Assembly (NCBI GenBank): GCA_956465555.1
Contig: OY101129.1
Span: forward strand, 620,001-684,000
Reading direction: 5' to 3'
DNA: 64,000 nucleotides
Source: Nitzschia sp. pyKryTriq1
Lineage: Eukaryota > Bacillariophyta > Bacillariophyceae > Bacillariales > Bacillariaceae
How positions within the stretch are numbered: position 1 is the first letter of the stretch; each line of letters begins with the position of its first letter. The notes under the pieces are model-generated. The model ran no database searches. It was not told the DNA's origin and worked only from the letters and a program-made list of their open reading frames with translations. Positions 9,456-19,548 of the stretch are shown here, one piece after another. Both the position numbers and the translations under genes were made by a program.

Positions 9456-10412
9456 ATGGTTCGCAGCCTAGTGAAAACGACGTTCTTGGGTCATCTCATT
9501 ATGCTCTCTGTCTGTCTAGCTTCGATGCAAATTCGCTTTATTCTTTTCTCGTCGCCTGGACCAACAATGCAACAAATGGACGATGAGGCATCCGCGTCCA
9601 TTCTACTACCTTCTGTTGTCGTCGAGGAGGAGGCGGAGCAGGAACCGCCCAGAATTCCTCATCGTCTCATCTTCAGCTATAAATACAATATGCTCGAGAA
9701 GAAGACCCCTCCTCACATCTACGAAAATGTCATGAACACGATCCGACATTATCGTGAGGCATGGAACGAGCCCGATGCTCCTGTTTGGTTCTTGGATGAT
9801 ACAGATTGCCGAATTGCAATCAAGAGCACAAAACCAGAACTTCTTCCTCATTTTGATTCCGAAGCTCTTGGGTCACTCAGAGGTGATATATGCAGAGTTG
9901 CCGCCCTTTACTTAAGAGGTGGCTACTATTTTGACATCGATATGCAGGTGGTAGAGCCTGTTTTATTGGATAACAACGTCACCTTTGTTACGGCATACGA
10001 TGAGAGCAAAACATGCTTCTTCCAGTCTCTTATTTTCTCCGAGCCAGGAAATGCTATCGTGCTAAAGTCAATGGACAATATCCACACATATTATAACAAC
10101 AGCAAACGGGGGAGAGACGTCAAATTGGGGCCCACTACCCTAATAGAGGCCTACGAATCGATGCCACCCGCCGAACGAGGAAAAATTCGATTATTTGACG
10201 AGATTCATCTTGACAACGAGGGGCTTGTTTACCCGCAGATCCCGAGACAAGACGGAGTCGGCTGTTGTTGCAATTTTGCCGTGCACGATTCGTTAAAGCA
10301 AAAGGTCTATTTTTATTCGAGAGTGGTGGGGGCAGGAGAGTTTTGCAAATTCAAAAATATACGCCATACTGCTGCAGGGGGTAGCAGAGGATATAAGGCT
10401 ATCCCCAAATAG
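9456..10412 (+). CDS. GT32-like (DXD sugar-binding) type II glycosyltransferase
   Basis: The 318-aa protein starts at the ATG at 9456, which places a signal anchor (FLGHLIMLSVCLASMQIRFI) at residues 9-28. The frame is open further upstream to 9219 but lacks protein-like character there. The core carries the family signature: LRGDICRVAALYLRGG then YYFDIDMQVV (about residues 140-165), with the DID acting as the DXD metal/nucleotide-sugar motif of the Gly_transf_sug (OCH1-like) family. PPRIPHRLIFSYK near residue 65 matches the usual opening IP...H strand. A Golgi lumenal role in N-glycan or wall-polysaccharide synthesis is likely. Its last codons and 3' flank are duplicated at 5090-5226. Confidence 0.88.
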   Translation: MVRSLVKTTFLGHLIMLSVCLASMQIRFILFSSPGPTMQQMDDEASASILLPSVVVEEEAEQEPPRIPHRLIFSYKYNMLEKKTPPHIYENVMNTIRHYREAWNEPDAPVWFLDDTDCRIAIKSTKPELLPHFDSEALGSLRGDICRVAALYLRGGYYFDIDMQVVEPVLLDNNVTFVTAYDESKTCFFQSLIFSEPGNAIVLKSMDNIHTYYNNSKRGRDVKLGPTTLIEAYESMPPAERGKIRLFDEIHLDNEGLVYPQIPRQDGVGCCCNFAVHDSLKQKVYFYSRVVGAGEFCKFKNIRHTAAGGSRGYKAIPK

Positions 10413-10459
10413 TAGATCCGCCGAAACCAAGCTGGAAGCATCTGGTATGCTTCCGCCAT
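10323..10459 (+). repeat. Source copy of the 137-bp duplication
   Basis: This segment covers the terminal 30 codons, the stop codon and 47 bp of 3' flank of the glycosyltransferase gene. It is the partner of 5090-5226. Being attached to an intact gene, it is the likely donor. Confidence 0.9.
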
Positions 10460-11453
10460 CCTCCGATCGAAAACAAAACGGAAACGAAAACAGTTAGGAT
10501 GCTACGTTGCCATTTTCATCGAAGTTTGTTTGACTGAACTGCTGGAAGAAGTCCCTCAATCCAATGATCTTCGTCGCATGTTGGTGATGGAATAGAGCTG
10601 CAACAGATGTCACGAGTCTTCTGGTTTGCTGGATGGTTCCCTGCCGCGCTCTGCTTCTTCCTCTGACCAGTAAATAAGAAGTGACGGTAGCAAAGATGCT
10701 GCTTCGCGGCTCCTCATTTCTTTTCTTGGTGACCGAACGGACCGGAAGGGGTGGCCTTCTTTCACGTGGCTGTTGTTTCCTCGTTTTCTTGCGTCTGGCA
10801 ACTTTGGATTTGGAACTTGATCGGCATTGGCAGTGAAGCACATTATGGAACATACCCCCGATCTTCGCTCGGGCAAGTTCATCAGAAACACTCCAACATA
10901 CTCGAACTCAAAACTTGCGTCCGATTTGGTCTTTCCTCTACCATAAGTTTGACAACAGGCAAGTAGTAAACAAGGGACGTGCGCGTCCCCGCAACATTTC
11001 AGACGACGTTCTCCAGACTCTTTCAGACGTGAATGCATATGACGTGCAGCTTTATCAGTGGACAACGACGCGTTTTTTCTCATTCTCGCGGTGCCAGTGC
11101 AACACCACCCTGAGGAGGAGGATGCCAGCCTCGTTCCTCGGCATCATCCGCTACTAAATTCCAAGCTCCGGCTTTCTGGATGAGATGGATAAGGTCGATT
11201 TCCTCCTTGTCCCCCCATGAAGAGCAGTCGTTTGGTGGCTTTGGTTGGCGATGATTAGTAGGACAACATCTTCGCAGCATAGTACCAGGTACTAATAATC
11301 CACCAATGACGACGATCCCTAAACTACTTTCCACTAATAATAGACTACGGTAGGGCGATAACTACACTACAAGTACCACTGCATCGGCACTGTACCATTA
11401 CTGCGTGTACCCGGTAGATGCCACCAGTAGATGGCAATGGCTTACTCACTCAC
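10460..11453. other. Intergenic; two overlapping unresolved minus-strand frames
   Basis: Two overlapping minus-strand frames (10494-10853 and 10610-11083) both have somewhat protein-like, Lys/Arg-rich translations with no domain I recognise. At most one can be real, and neither is convincing. The remaining 370 bp show only GTAC-rich low-complexity sequence. Confidence 0.3.
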
Positions 11454-12050
11454 TTATTCTGCGTGCAGAGCTAAACTATTTCTCTCGTCCATAAATTCAA
11501 GGCCAGCACCACGACGAGTAGAGTGGTTTTCATCGTCGTCGTATTCCGGAGAATAATCATCTTCTGCCAAGCCACAAGTTTGTAATATCAGTACTACCGA
11601 CAAGACAAGGGTGACAAGGAACATGACAATACAGCCAGCTCGTAGGTCAACAGGCTGCTCCTCAATCCACTGGTATTCGATTTCAATGTGATGCCGTGAA
11701 TACTCATCGTGCACGTTCTTCATAATTGGTTCACTGGAAACCGAATGGATGGCCCCGTCTCCACTTTTGGAGTGAATAAAAGTAACACGCAATTTTCCTA
11801 GGTTGGTGGGATCGAACCAGGAAAGCTGATGGAAGCCTTCCTCAAAGCCGAGCGAAAATTGATCATTGGAACGCGGGAATGTGACGCTGGAGTCGACTCC
11901 AAACAGGGGCCTTTGCGCCTTGAGTGCTTCCGTTTTACCAGCCGCGGAGAATACGGTAGTATCGACATGTTCGCCCACATAATAAGAAGACACCAATCCG
12001 TTCTTCAAGAGCGCCAAAGAAACAAGAAAAAAGGGATGCAGGGCCGCCAT
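11454..12050 (-). CDS. Single-pass type I membrane protein, unknown family
   Basis: From the ATG at 12050 the protein is 198 aa and opens with a signal peptide (MAALHPFFLVSLALLKNGLVSS). An ATG at 12152 adds 34 polar residues and would hide that signal. The extracytoplasmic part (about 22-140) is rich in beta-type residues. One strong transmembrane helix follows (CIVMFLVTLVLSVVLIL, about 142-160), then an acidic tail with EYDDDEN. This topology suits a small receptor accessory or cargo-type protein, but I recognise no family. Intergenic sequence 12051-12673 has a TACCGGTA palindrome at 12443 and no other gene. Confidence 0.65.
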   Translation of the reverse strand: MAALHPFFLVSLALLKNGLVSSYYVGEHVDTTVFSAAGKTEALKAQRPLFGVDSSVTFPRSNDQFSLGFEEGFHQLSWFDPTNLGKLRVTFIHSKSGDGAIHSVSSEPIMKNVHDEYSRHHIEIEYQWIEEQPVDLRAGCIVMFLVTLVLSVVLILQTCGLAEDDYSPEYDDDENHSTRRGAGLEFMDERNSLALHAE

Positions 12051-12673
12051 CTTCACTGGGCGGGGACGATGATGCGTCATTCGTCGCGGACTTGGCATCA
12101 TTTGTGTTTCTGATCGGTTGGCCTGGTGTGGAGAACCAAAATTTACTGACATGCGATATTAGACTAGATATCTCTGGCAGATTAGATTCCTCCAGCTACT
12201 CTAGTAGAGTAGTGGACTGATGTTTGTATCAATAGAGGATAGAGGTAAGAGGTAATATTGCTGTACGGCGGTATTAGCCCGGCGGAATATACGAGGCGTC
12301 CGAAAGACGAAAGAGCACGACGAGTTTTGCAGTCGGGTGGGTCGCCGCTGGCACCTCTCGCTCGCTCCTATATTCTCCTCTCTATTCTACTAGCATCTCA
12401 CATCTACTCCGCCTTTCGGTTCTCGGATATTGTCCTCTTTCATACCGGTATTCATTTTATGCATCGGTCTCCGATTGAATACTAATACGAAGCACAGCAG
12501 AAAAGATTCAATAACGCCATCACCTATGAGAGGGAACAACTTCTGACTTGACAATGAACGAACGACGATTTGTGACGGGGAGGTGCTGTCGATGATGATT
12601 CTTCGATCCGTATCGCGTATATTCTTCCTAATAGTCAAAAGTCAGTACTTGTACCCGGTACAGTGTGTATGAC

Positions 12674-13642
12674 ATGGACGTCCGCCAGCAAGCAGGATTA
12701 TTCTTTCCCTTGATGGACCTGGATGATATCGGACTTCTCCCAAGCATTTTATCCTATCTTCCATATGAAGACTTGAACAGTTTGGCGACTTGTTCGCGAA
12801 GATTGCAGACGCTTCGATCCAACCCCGAACTCGATCCCACGCGGTCGGGGACCCTGCACTTTCGGAAAAGGAGTGACGGCGGTGATGATGGAACGGGCGG
12901 CGATGCCTTGGCGCGGCTGGTCCATGCCATCACACATTCTTGTAATCCACGGTCCATCTTCCAAGAAAATCGCACCACGCTCCGTCTAGTGGGGTTTGTG
13001 GAGAATCTCAGTGATGAAGCACTTCACGTCCACCTCCATCATCATCAGCATTCCAGTACTACTGGTACTACTGGTACTACTAGTAGTAGTATTGCAGCGT
13101 CGTCATCATTCATTCCTGTTGATGCCATTTCCAACAATAATGTGAGACATTTGGATTTGTCGTATGAACGGCGACCCAAGGATCTACAATTTTTGTCGGT
13201 CCTCACACGAAAGTACATTTCCATCCTGGGCGAACTGTTTCCGAATGTCGAAACCTTGAACATTTCGCATTCGCAAGAAATCATGGGTCTCTTGTCGCGT
13301 GTCAAATCCGCATTTCCTCGACTGTACTCGCTCTCTGCCAATCATACCGACATTAAAATCCTATTGGAACATTGGACGCTCCGGAAATGGCACTCTTTGA
13401 GAGAACTGTACGTACAACAAGGAGAACTTCATGATATCAAAGATTTCAGGCTGCCGCCAAACTTGGAAAGGTTGGATCTTTGGCATGTACGAGATGCCGA
13501 TCAGAAACCCATTCCCGTGGCAGAGTTGGCGGGGATCCTATCCAGAATACCATCTTTGACATGGTTGCGATGTGAGGTTTCAGAGGAAGAACGGTTGTGG
13601 TTGATAACGAAGCATCCTACTGCAAAGATTCTCAACTATTAG
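12674..13642 (+). CDS. F-box protein with LRR-like repeats
   Basis: The 322-aa protein starts at the ATG at 12674; the frame opens three codons earlier at a GTG. Residues about 15-48 (IGLLPSILSYLPYEDLNSLA, then CSRRLQTL) fit an F-box, which would bind SKP1 in an SCF ubiquitin ligase. The C-terminal half has leucine-rich strands (VRHLDLSYE, VETLNISHS, LYSLSANHT, LRELYVQQG, LERLDLWHV, LTWLRCEVS) spaced as LRRs and likely to recognise a substrate. Between them is a His/Ser/Thr-rich insert (HLHHHQHSS, TTGTTGTTSSS) from a simple-sequence expansion. The substrate is unknown. Confidence 0.75.
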   Translation: MDVRQQAGLFFPLMDLDDIGLLPSILSYLPYEDLNSLATCSRRLQTLRSNPELDPTRSGTLHFRKRSDGGDDGTGGDALARLVHAITHSCNPRSIFQENRTTLRLVGFVENLSDEALHVHLHHHQHSSTTGTTGTTSSSIAASSSFIPVDAISNNNVRHLDLSYERRPKDLQFLSVLTRKYISILGELFPNVETLNISHSQEIMGLLSRVKSAFPRLYSLSANHTDIKILLEHWTLRKWHSLRELYVQQGELHDIKDFRLPPNLERLDLWHVRDADQKPIPVAELAGILSRIPSLTWLRCEVSEEERLWLITKHPTAKILNY

Positions 13643-13901
13643 ACAGGCGAGAACGAACTATATATAAAATAGTCCACTGAGTATGGTATAACAAGAAACA
13701 ATGATAGACAAAATAAATCTCAGGATTTTTTGCATTCCTATTCTACGATGTGGGTATGACATGAGTTTCATTTTAGTAGCCAACAAACAGTTTCGTTACT
13801 CAGAGTGAGTGAGAGTTGTGTTTCATATGTCTCGTATAGAAGTATCCAGCCAGGCGCGTAAGTGAAGTGAGCTAGTCAGTCAGTCAGTCAGTCAGAACGA
13901 T

Positions 13902-15592
13902 TTAGTGGGCATCTCCACCCGCCTCGCAGTGGCCATGGTTCATCAGGACCAAGCCAATGGGGATGACACCAATCACAAAGGCCAAGAAGGATATCAGCTT
14001 GTCCTTGAGTGTCTTCTGTGCTTGCTTGGCCCGAGGGAAGCACTCGGCGACGGCAATGTAAATATACACTCCCCCGCTGACTCCCAAGATACTTCCAATG
14101 GCAACGTTGGTAATGTCATCAATCCCCACGATCAAGCAGGCACCGAACATTACCGAGAGACCGTTGACAAAGTTGATACACAAGGCCTTGCACGGTGGGA
14201 TGTGACAAAACCGTGTGAACATAAAGTAGTCGGCAATTTCTTGAGCAATCTCGTGGTAGATGGTGGCTGCGGAAATAGCCATGGCAAGATCTCTAGAACA
14301 AAGCATGAATGCTGTTCCCACAAAGATTCCGTCTGTGATGTAGTAGAGATAGATAGAGAGCAGAGTGAGATATGGCTGCTGTGGATGATGATGATGCAGT
14401 GTCGAAAGCAAGCCCAGAGGCAGGTAACAAACAAGCAATGTACAATAAACGTACCTGCAAAGTTGTGGAAAAAGTCTCCGGCAATGATACTTGCTGCCAG
14501 GGACCAGTCAATGGCATGCGGCAAAGTCTTGTCTTCGGTCGTAACCACAAGGTCTGCTGAGTCATCCGAGGCCAAGGAACCCGCCGAAGCATTGGTCATG
14601 TTGGATGCTTTGTTCTCCATTTGGCTCTTGGTGGTAGCGGTGGCACCGAATTCTTCTTCTTCTTCGGGGACATCATCGTCTTCTACCACCAACTCTTCCG
14701 GGACATCCTGGAGCTTGTTGGTTTCTTCCACAGTGGCAGCAGGAGAACCATGCGAGTCATGGTCTTCATGCTCGAGGCCTTCATGATTATGAGGAAAGAC
14801 CAGTGACGTCAAGACGGGCAAGAGGAAACCGCCGATGACACAGGAACCAAAACGCCACGCGGCGGCTCCATCCTCGGGGTCCTCATGTCCTCCTTCCTCT
14901 TCCATAAAACGGTGCCCCTCATGTCCTTCCTCACCTTCGTGTCCCACAAAGTGCGACGTAATGAGGAGGAGCGACTCGGGCAGTACCAAGAACACAGTGG
15001 TGGCCAAGAGGGCTCCACATGCAAAGCTGGGAATGATGTTGTGCGTAAAGGCATGGTAAGCGGGCGAGTGTGCCACATCTCGCTTGCAAATGTGCTTGGC
15101 CACAAATTCGCCCGTGACAAAAAAGACACCCATCAATGTGACCATGTTGATCAAGAGGGAGGCCACAATGACGTCGCCCCAGGGCTTGTCATCGTCAGTT
15201 TCACTGCCCAGGAAGGCGGAGCTGCTGCTGCTGGTGTCGTTGTGATCATGATCATGGTCATGATCCTCGTCCTCATCATCATGGTCTTCATCGTCATGGT
15301 AGTACTCATCCATATGATCATCTTCTTCGGCGGCATGATCCGTCTCGTTGGTGTGGACGAGCTCACTCTCGTGGTCCCCTTCGGCATGATCTGTCTCGTT
15401 GTGTTGGTCGAGCATCAGGTCTTCCCCCTCCATGATCAACACGGGCTCCTCGAATTGCAACTGTCGGCTGTGGGAACGCAGCAGGGAAGACTCATCTGCG
15501 TGTCCTTGTTGGGCCAGGGCGGTGCTAGTAATAGAGCCACAGGCTAGTAAACATAGCGCCACCAGGGCGGTTGTTCGAACCATCATCATCAT
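13902..15592 (-). CDS. ZIP-family metal transporter (SLC39-like), two exons
   Basis: Exons are 15592-14455 and 14332-13902, with an intron at 14333-14454 (122 nt, GT-AG). Joined, they give 522 aa. A signal peptide is followed by a luminal loop (about 64-118) very rich in His, Asp and Glu, as in zinc-sensing ZIPs. The splice restores the ZIP core HNFADGIFVG (about 376-385) in TM4, and TM5 carries YHEIAQEIADYF (about 405-416). These motifs form the binuclear metal site. A second acidic/His loop (HNHEGLEHEDHDSHG) lies between TM3 and TM4. It probably moves Zn, Fe or Mn into the cytosol. The motifs either side of the splice make the intron call firm. Confidence 0.93.
14333..14454 (-). other. Intron of the ZIP transporter gene
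   Basis: The donor CAG|GTACGT and acceptor ACATCACAG|AC bracket 122 nt. Removal joins HNFA to DGIFVG and keeps frame (1138 + 431 nt = 523 codons). Confidence 0.93.
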
Positions 15593-17633
15593 GTTGCGTA
15601 TGCGCGAGTATCGGAAGGAAGGAATGAAAGACTGCCTGTTCAGGTTGTATTACTTGTACAGCCCAACGTCGAATCAGGGGATCGGTTGATTGAAAGCAAG
15701 AGTCGTCGGTGATTTTCAAAAAGGCAATGCTCGAGATTATGAATGAATTAGAAATCAAAGAAGGAAACGTACGTATTGCAACAACAACACGTTTGTTATT
15801 CTGTGGCCATCGATTGGAAGCGAAAATTGGTGATTGGCGTGATGATGATGGAGAGAAGTGAAAATACCTGTGTGGGACCATCACATGACAGAGAGGCCTT
15901 TTTGGATGAAATTTCGATGGGGTCCGGTACGAAATCCAAGTTCATGTCTACGCTGGCGAGTGGTCATTTCAGGAAGCGCCTCATATTAAATCAAACTGGC
16001 TGTAAATAGGCTATTGAAAGGAAGAAAATATCAGCCGCTCCGTCCACAACGACAAATTTAACTAGTGATTTTAGAAAAGTGGCTATTATTTATAATCCAA
16101 ATAGGCTAATCAATGGCCTTCTGGAAGAGTCTTTACGAATTCTATAGAGGGCCTTTATTATTAACAAAATTGCAATAGGCTTAATGATGCACTTAAAGGA
16201 CGTAGGCTTTTCATTTGGCCTTCCACGTGCGTTGGTCGTGCTTCTCTCTCTTGAAGAAAGTACACACTACAGTACGTACCGGCGGTACACTCTGAGTACA
16301 TAGTAGTAGCTCTTGGTACTACGGTAGCTACTCTAGAGTAGAGCTAGCTTGAGTAGTAGTAGAGAGAGTAGTCTACTCGGAGTAGCCTCTCTACTACTAC
16401 AGTAGCTACTGCTAGTAGTAGAGAGCTGCTGAGAGAGAGAGAGAGAGAGTTGCAGTAGCAAAGGACGGATGGAGAGCCCGTCACCTCGAATACTCCTCAT
16501 CCTCGGCAGATACTGCTGTAGTAGTAGTACTTCCGTAGACTAGCTACTGCTAGTAGTAGAGTAGGAGGGTCGTCCTGGTCTCTACTACTACTACTACTAG
16601 AGTAGTGCTGTACTAGTAGTAGTGGATCTTCTCCGCAAGAACACTTTGACTTAGTTTTCTACTAGAGAAGAAGCTGTGTTTCTTCTTGTTGCGAGTAGTA
16701 ACTCCTCACACCAGCGCCCACCATCTAGTGTTTGGTCTGACCACTTCAGCTAGATCATGTGAAATTTCACCCGCGCACGACCTTTATTCCGGTGGCTGGG
16801 ATTGCTCGCACGTGCGCGTGGTTCTGCGCGTAGGACATACTGATGACGTCAAACGCCAGTCGTCATCAAACCTGTCGAACATACTATACGGACGTACACA
16901 ACATCGTATGTCATTACTATTATACAACATGTAATGGTCGAACAGTAAGTACCTCTACTATTAAGTTCTAATAGTTGTCATTCGTATCTTTCCTTGTACT
17001 CCATTAGTAGTAGAGATCCTGTACCGGTAGATACAGGTAGTAATACGGGGTGGAAAGTGGGGCCGATACAAAATCTACAGTAAGCACATGCAGCAGTATG
17101 AGTACTACTAGTACCGCGCGGCGGAAGTACTCGTATTTCGTCCTTCTTCGTCCTCGCTCGATGCGATGATGATCATGATACTACTCATTCTTGTGTATTT
17201 TTTGTAGTCGGGCGAAAATTCTTTCGGCCCGCCGGCGGCGGTTCGCCGATTCTCAATCTTTGGTGGGTATCGATGGGGGCTTATTGTTTTTTGAAATGTC
17301 GGCTATTCTTCCCTCTTCGTCGTCTCCCCAAGTAGAAATCCTGACAGGGAGGCATGTACATTGGACAATAAGATTCCTTGGGCCTTTGTTTGTTTCGGAT
17401 GAAAGATGCCACCACCACTACGAGTACTTCGTACGGCACCTATTGTACTGTACCTGTCCCGCTCTGCTGATACAGTATAGGCAGGGTTGCTTCTCCGCAT
17501 CCGACCTGTTTCCCCGTTCTTTGCTCCCATCCACCGTACTTGTAAGACACAAACCAATAACCTCTCGTATGAAGACCCCATTGCATTCCAAGTGAGTTGT
17601 GCAACTACTCACTCATCAGCGTCACCACCGACA
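15593..17633. other. Divergent intergenic region with long CTACTAGTAG/GAGAG low-complexity tract
   Basis: The region separates two divergent genes. From about 16255 to 16660 it is built largely from CTACTACTAGTAGTAG and GAGAG words, which form many overlapping palindromes. A CRE palindrome TGACGTCA lies at 16844-16851 and TACCGGTA at 17022. Short frames (such as 17191-17595) show no domain. A perfect donor sequence GTGAGT at 17590 leaves open a short upstream exon of the next gene, which I could not define. Confidence 0.5.
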
Positions 17634-19069
17634 ATGCCCGAGCATTCTAGAAGACGTCTCCGAAGCGTTCCTGAGAAAGTGGAGGAAGAAAACCGCGGGG
17701 GATCACCAGCATCGCCGTCTTCGTCCTCGTCGTCGTCGTCTTCACAAACTAGAAATGCTTCACTTGTTGGTAAATATAATCTACACCCCCGTCGTCGACG
17801 GGCCGACGAGGTGGAGAAGATTAGCCAGACGGAATGCCTTTTTACGACGTCGCTCGGCACAGAATATGGTGGATCCACCTTTGTTGCAGGCAACATGTTC
17901 ACGGTAGTGCCCAGTTCGGTGGTGGAAGTTCTCACTCTGGAATTTGATGCACAGATTCGAGCCGCCTCCGACTTGGCGACCAAAGTGTATTATAAAGAAG
18001 GAGACTTTTCTGGGGCTACCAGCGATGCCGCTCAGTGGACGCTGCTGGCGGATACTACCGCACGGGCTGCTCCAGGTGGAGAAGGCGCCATCATTCCAGC
18101 CGGAGCTTTTACGAGGGTCACTTTGGATGCTGGAAGCCAGTATTCTTTTTATCTTCACATTCAAGGTGGAAACGATATCATGAAGCTAAAGACTTCGGAT
18201 AAACTGATTGGAGAGGAATTCTTTACGGACGGTCTGGGATTGCTGGCTCTGCAAGTGGGCGTGTCTCTGAGTGAAGGACCCTTTCCAAGTACCTTCACGG
18301 GACCGGCCGAGTTCTCGGGACGCATCCACTACAAATCGACCCAAGAATGCGACTCGGTACGGACAACCTCCTTCGTGGAGCTCGAGTTTGCCGTGAACGA
18401 AAACCCAGAGGAAAACGTTATGCAAGATCTCAGCGAGGCGGTGCAAAAGGCGATTGATGCAGTCATCATTTTGGATCCAGACTTGATCAAATTCGATAAG
18501 TTTCATTCGCTTGAAATTGTAAATGTCGAATCAAGTTTTATGGGACGATCAGGTGAGTGCATACGTACATGTATTAGTTTTCGGTCGTGTAATTCTTGCA
18601 AGTTATTGACAAATTTGATCTTCTAACAATGTTCGGTGACTATTGGATAGAGGAAAAATGCCCGACAGAATTTGATACCTGTTCGTTGGTGACTTCGAGA
18701 GTTCAGTTCCTCCATCTACCCACCATCACTTCAGGTGAATTATGGCTGAAGATTCTAAAGAATGACGTACGGATTGCCGAATCGGTTATCGCACAGAGTG
18801 ACGTGGAGACTCAGTATGTTGGGTATCCAGTCATTCAAATGGATTTCATCATTACACTTTCTGGGGTACCGGACGGAACTCGAATGAACACCCTTCAAAG
18901 ACGCTATTTTGAAATTGTAACGGCGGGTTTTCTTGCATCGGTAACAGGCGAGGTTCCGATCTACACCACTGCCATAGTGGACGAAGTCGCTACTGGGGAT
19001 ACAGAGGCGGGGCGACGCCGTAGCTTGCAATCTCTGAGACTTCGTGGCAGCTATATTCGGCAACTGGAA
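17634..19069 (+). pseudogene. 5' part of a single-pass membrane protein gene split by a LINE
   Basis: Exons are 17634-18552 and 18651 onward, with a phase-1 GT-AG intron of 98 nt, at the same place and phase as in the paralog at 29102-31986. The product has a Ser-rich N terminus and a beta-sandwich-like ectodomain (TECLFTTSLGTEYGGSTF and onward). A second domain contains MDFIITLSGVPDGT and LQRRYFEIVT, matching the paralog's DVTLSGVPFGT and IQREYLEKVT. The frame reaches ...SYIRQLE at 19069, where the LINE begins. No signal peptide follows the ATG at 17634, unlike the paralog, so an upstream exon may be missing from this model. The insertion should end the protein a few residues into the element. 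Confidence 0.8.
19050..19069. repeat. Left target-site duplication of the LINE
   Basis: GCTATATTCGGCAACTGGAA here is repeated exactly at 25657-25676. A 20-bp perfect duplication is the footprint of target-primed reverse transcription and fixes the left border of the element at 19070. Confidence 0.95.
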
Positions 19070-19071
19070 CT

Positions 19072-19548
19072 ACCACCGGCTCCACCATCGCTACCCCACG
19101 CGGGGAAGATACTATCTTCAGCCAACAGGACGCTCTCGATGCGGCCATCAAAGCAGTATCTATCGAATTCGATGAAAAGCTTCAAGTCCTCCAGACGTCC
19201 ATGGCCAATAGGATGAAGGCTCTCGAGACACAGTTGTCCGAGATGGTCAGCCAAATTGTGCAACAAACCTACGCGGCCCTTCTGAGCGTCGACAGCCCCC
19301 TAGTCTCGAAGATTGATCATCTGGCCGTTCAAGAAAACCTAGGCTCTCTGACCAACAAGATCGACTCCATCTTGACATATATAACCAACACCACGGGACG
19401 TAACCGCACCCCATCCCCTGATGGAACCCAACATCGCAAACGCGCCGATCGCAAAGAGACCCCCGACCGCGCCAGTTCCCCGACGGACGAAACATTTACC
19501 AGCCACCCACCGCCTGAACAAGACTCAGAAATGGGCAGCGAAACCTAA
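19072..19548 (+). CDS. LINE ORF1 (probably 5'-truncated)
   Basis: The frame is open from the element's left border, with the first in-frame ATG at 19201, and ends with TAA at 19546-19548. The visible 158 residues begin with a heptad-rich stretch (ALDAAIKAVSIEFDEKLQVL, then MKALETQLSEMVSQ), which suggests a coiled coil as in LINE ORF1 trimerisation domains. A basic, Pro/Ser/Thr-rich tail follows. No zinc knuckle or RRM is visible. ORF1 has no start codon near the element border, so its N terminus was probably lost at integration. Its stop codon abuts the ORF2 ATG in the same frame. Confidence 0.7.
   Translation, partial: TTGSTIATPRGEDTIFSQQDALDAAIKAVSIEFDEKLQVLQTSMANRMKALETQLSEMVSQIVQQTYAALLSVDSPLVSKIDHLAVQENLGSLTNKIDSILTYITNTTGRNRTPSPDGTQHRKRADRKETPDRASSPTDETFTSHPPPEQDSEMGSET

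Noticed and set aside
13905-14786. 293-codon plus-strand open frame opposite the ZIP transporter
   Set aside because: It lies antisense to coding sequence whose ZIP motifs and intron are certain, and its translation has no domain features.
14885-15547. Plus-strand frame with hydrophobic runs opposite the ZIP transporter's first exon
   Set aside because: The apparent membrane stretches are the reverse reading of His/Asp repeat codons.
17191-17595. Upstream coding exon for the LINE-split gene
   Set aside because: The frame ends close to a good GTGAGT donor, but its translation has no signal peptide or similarity to the paralog's N terminus.
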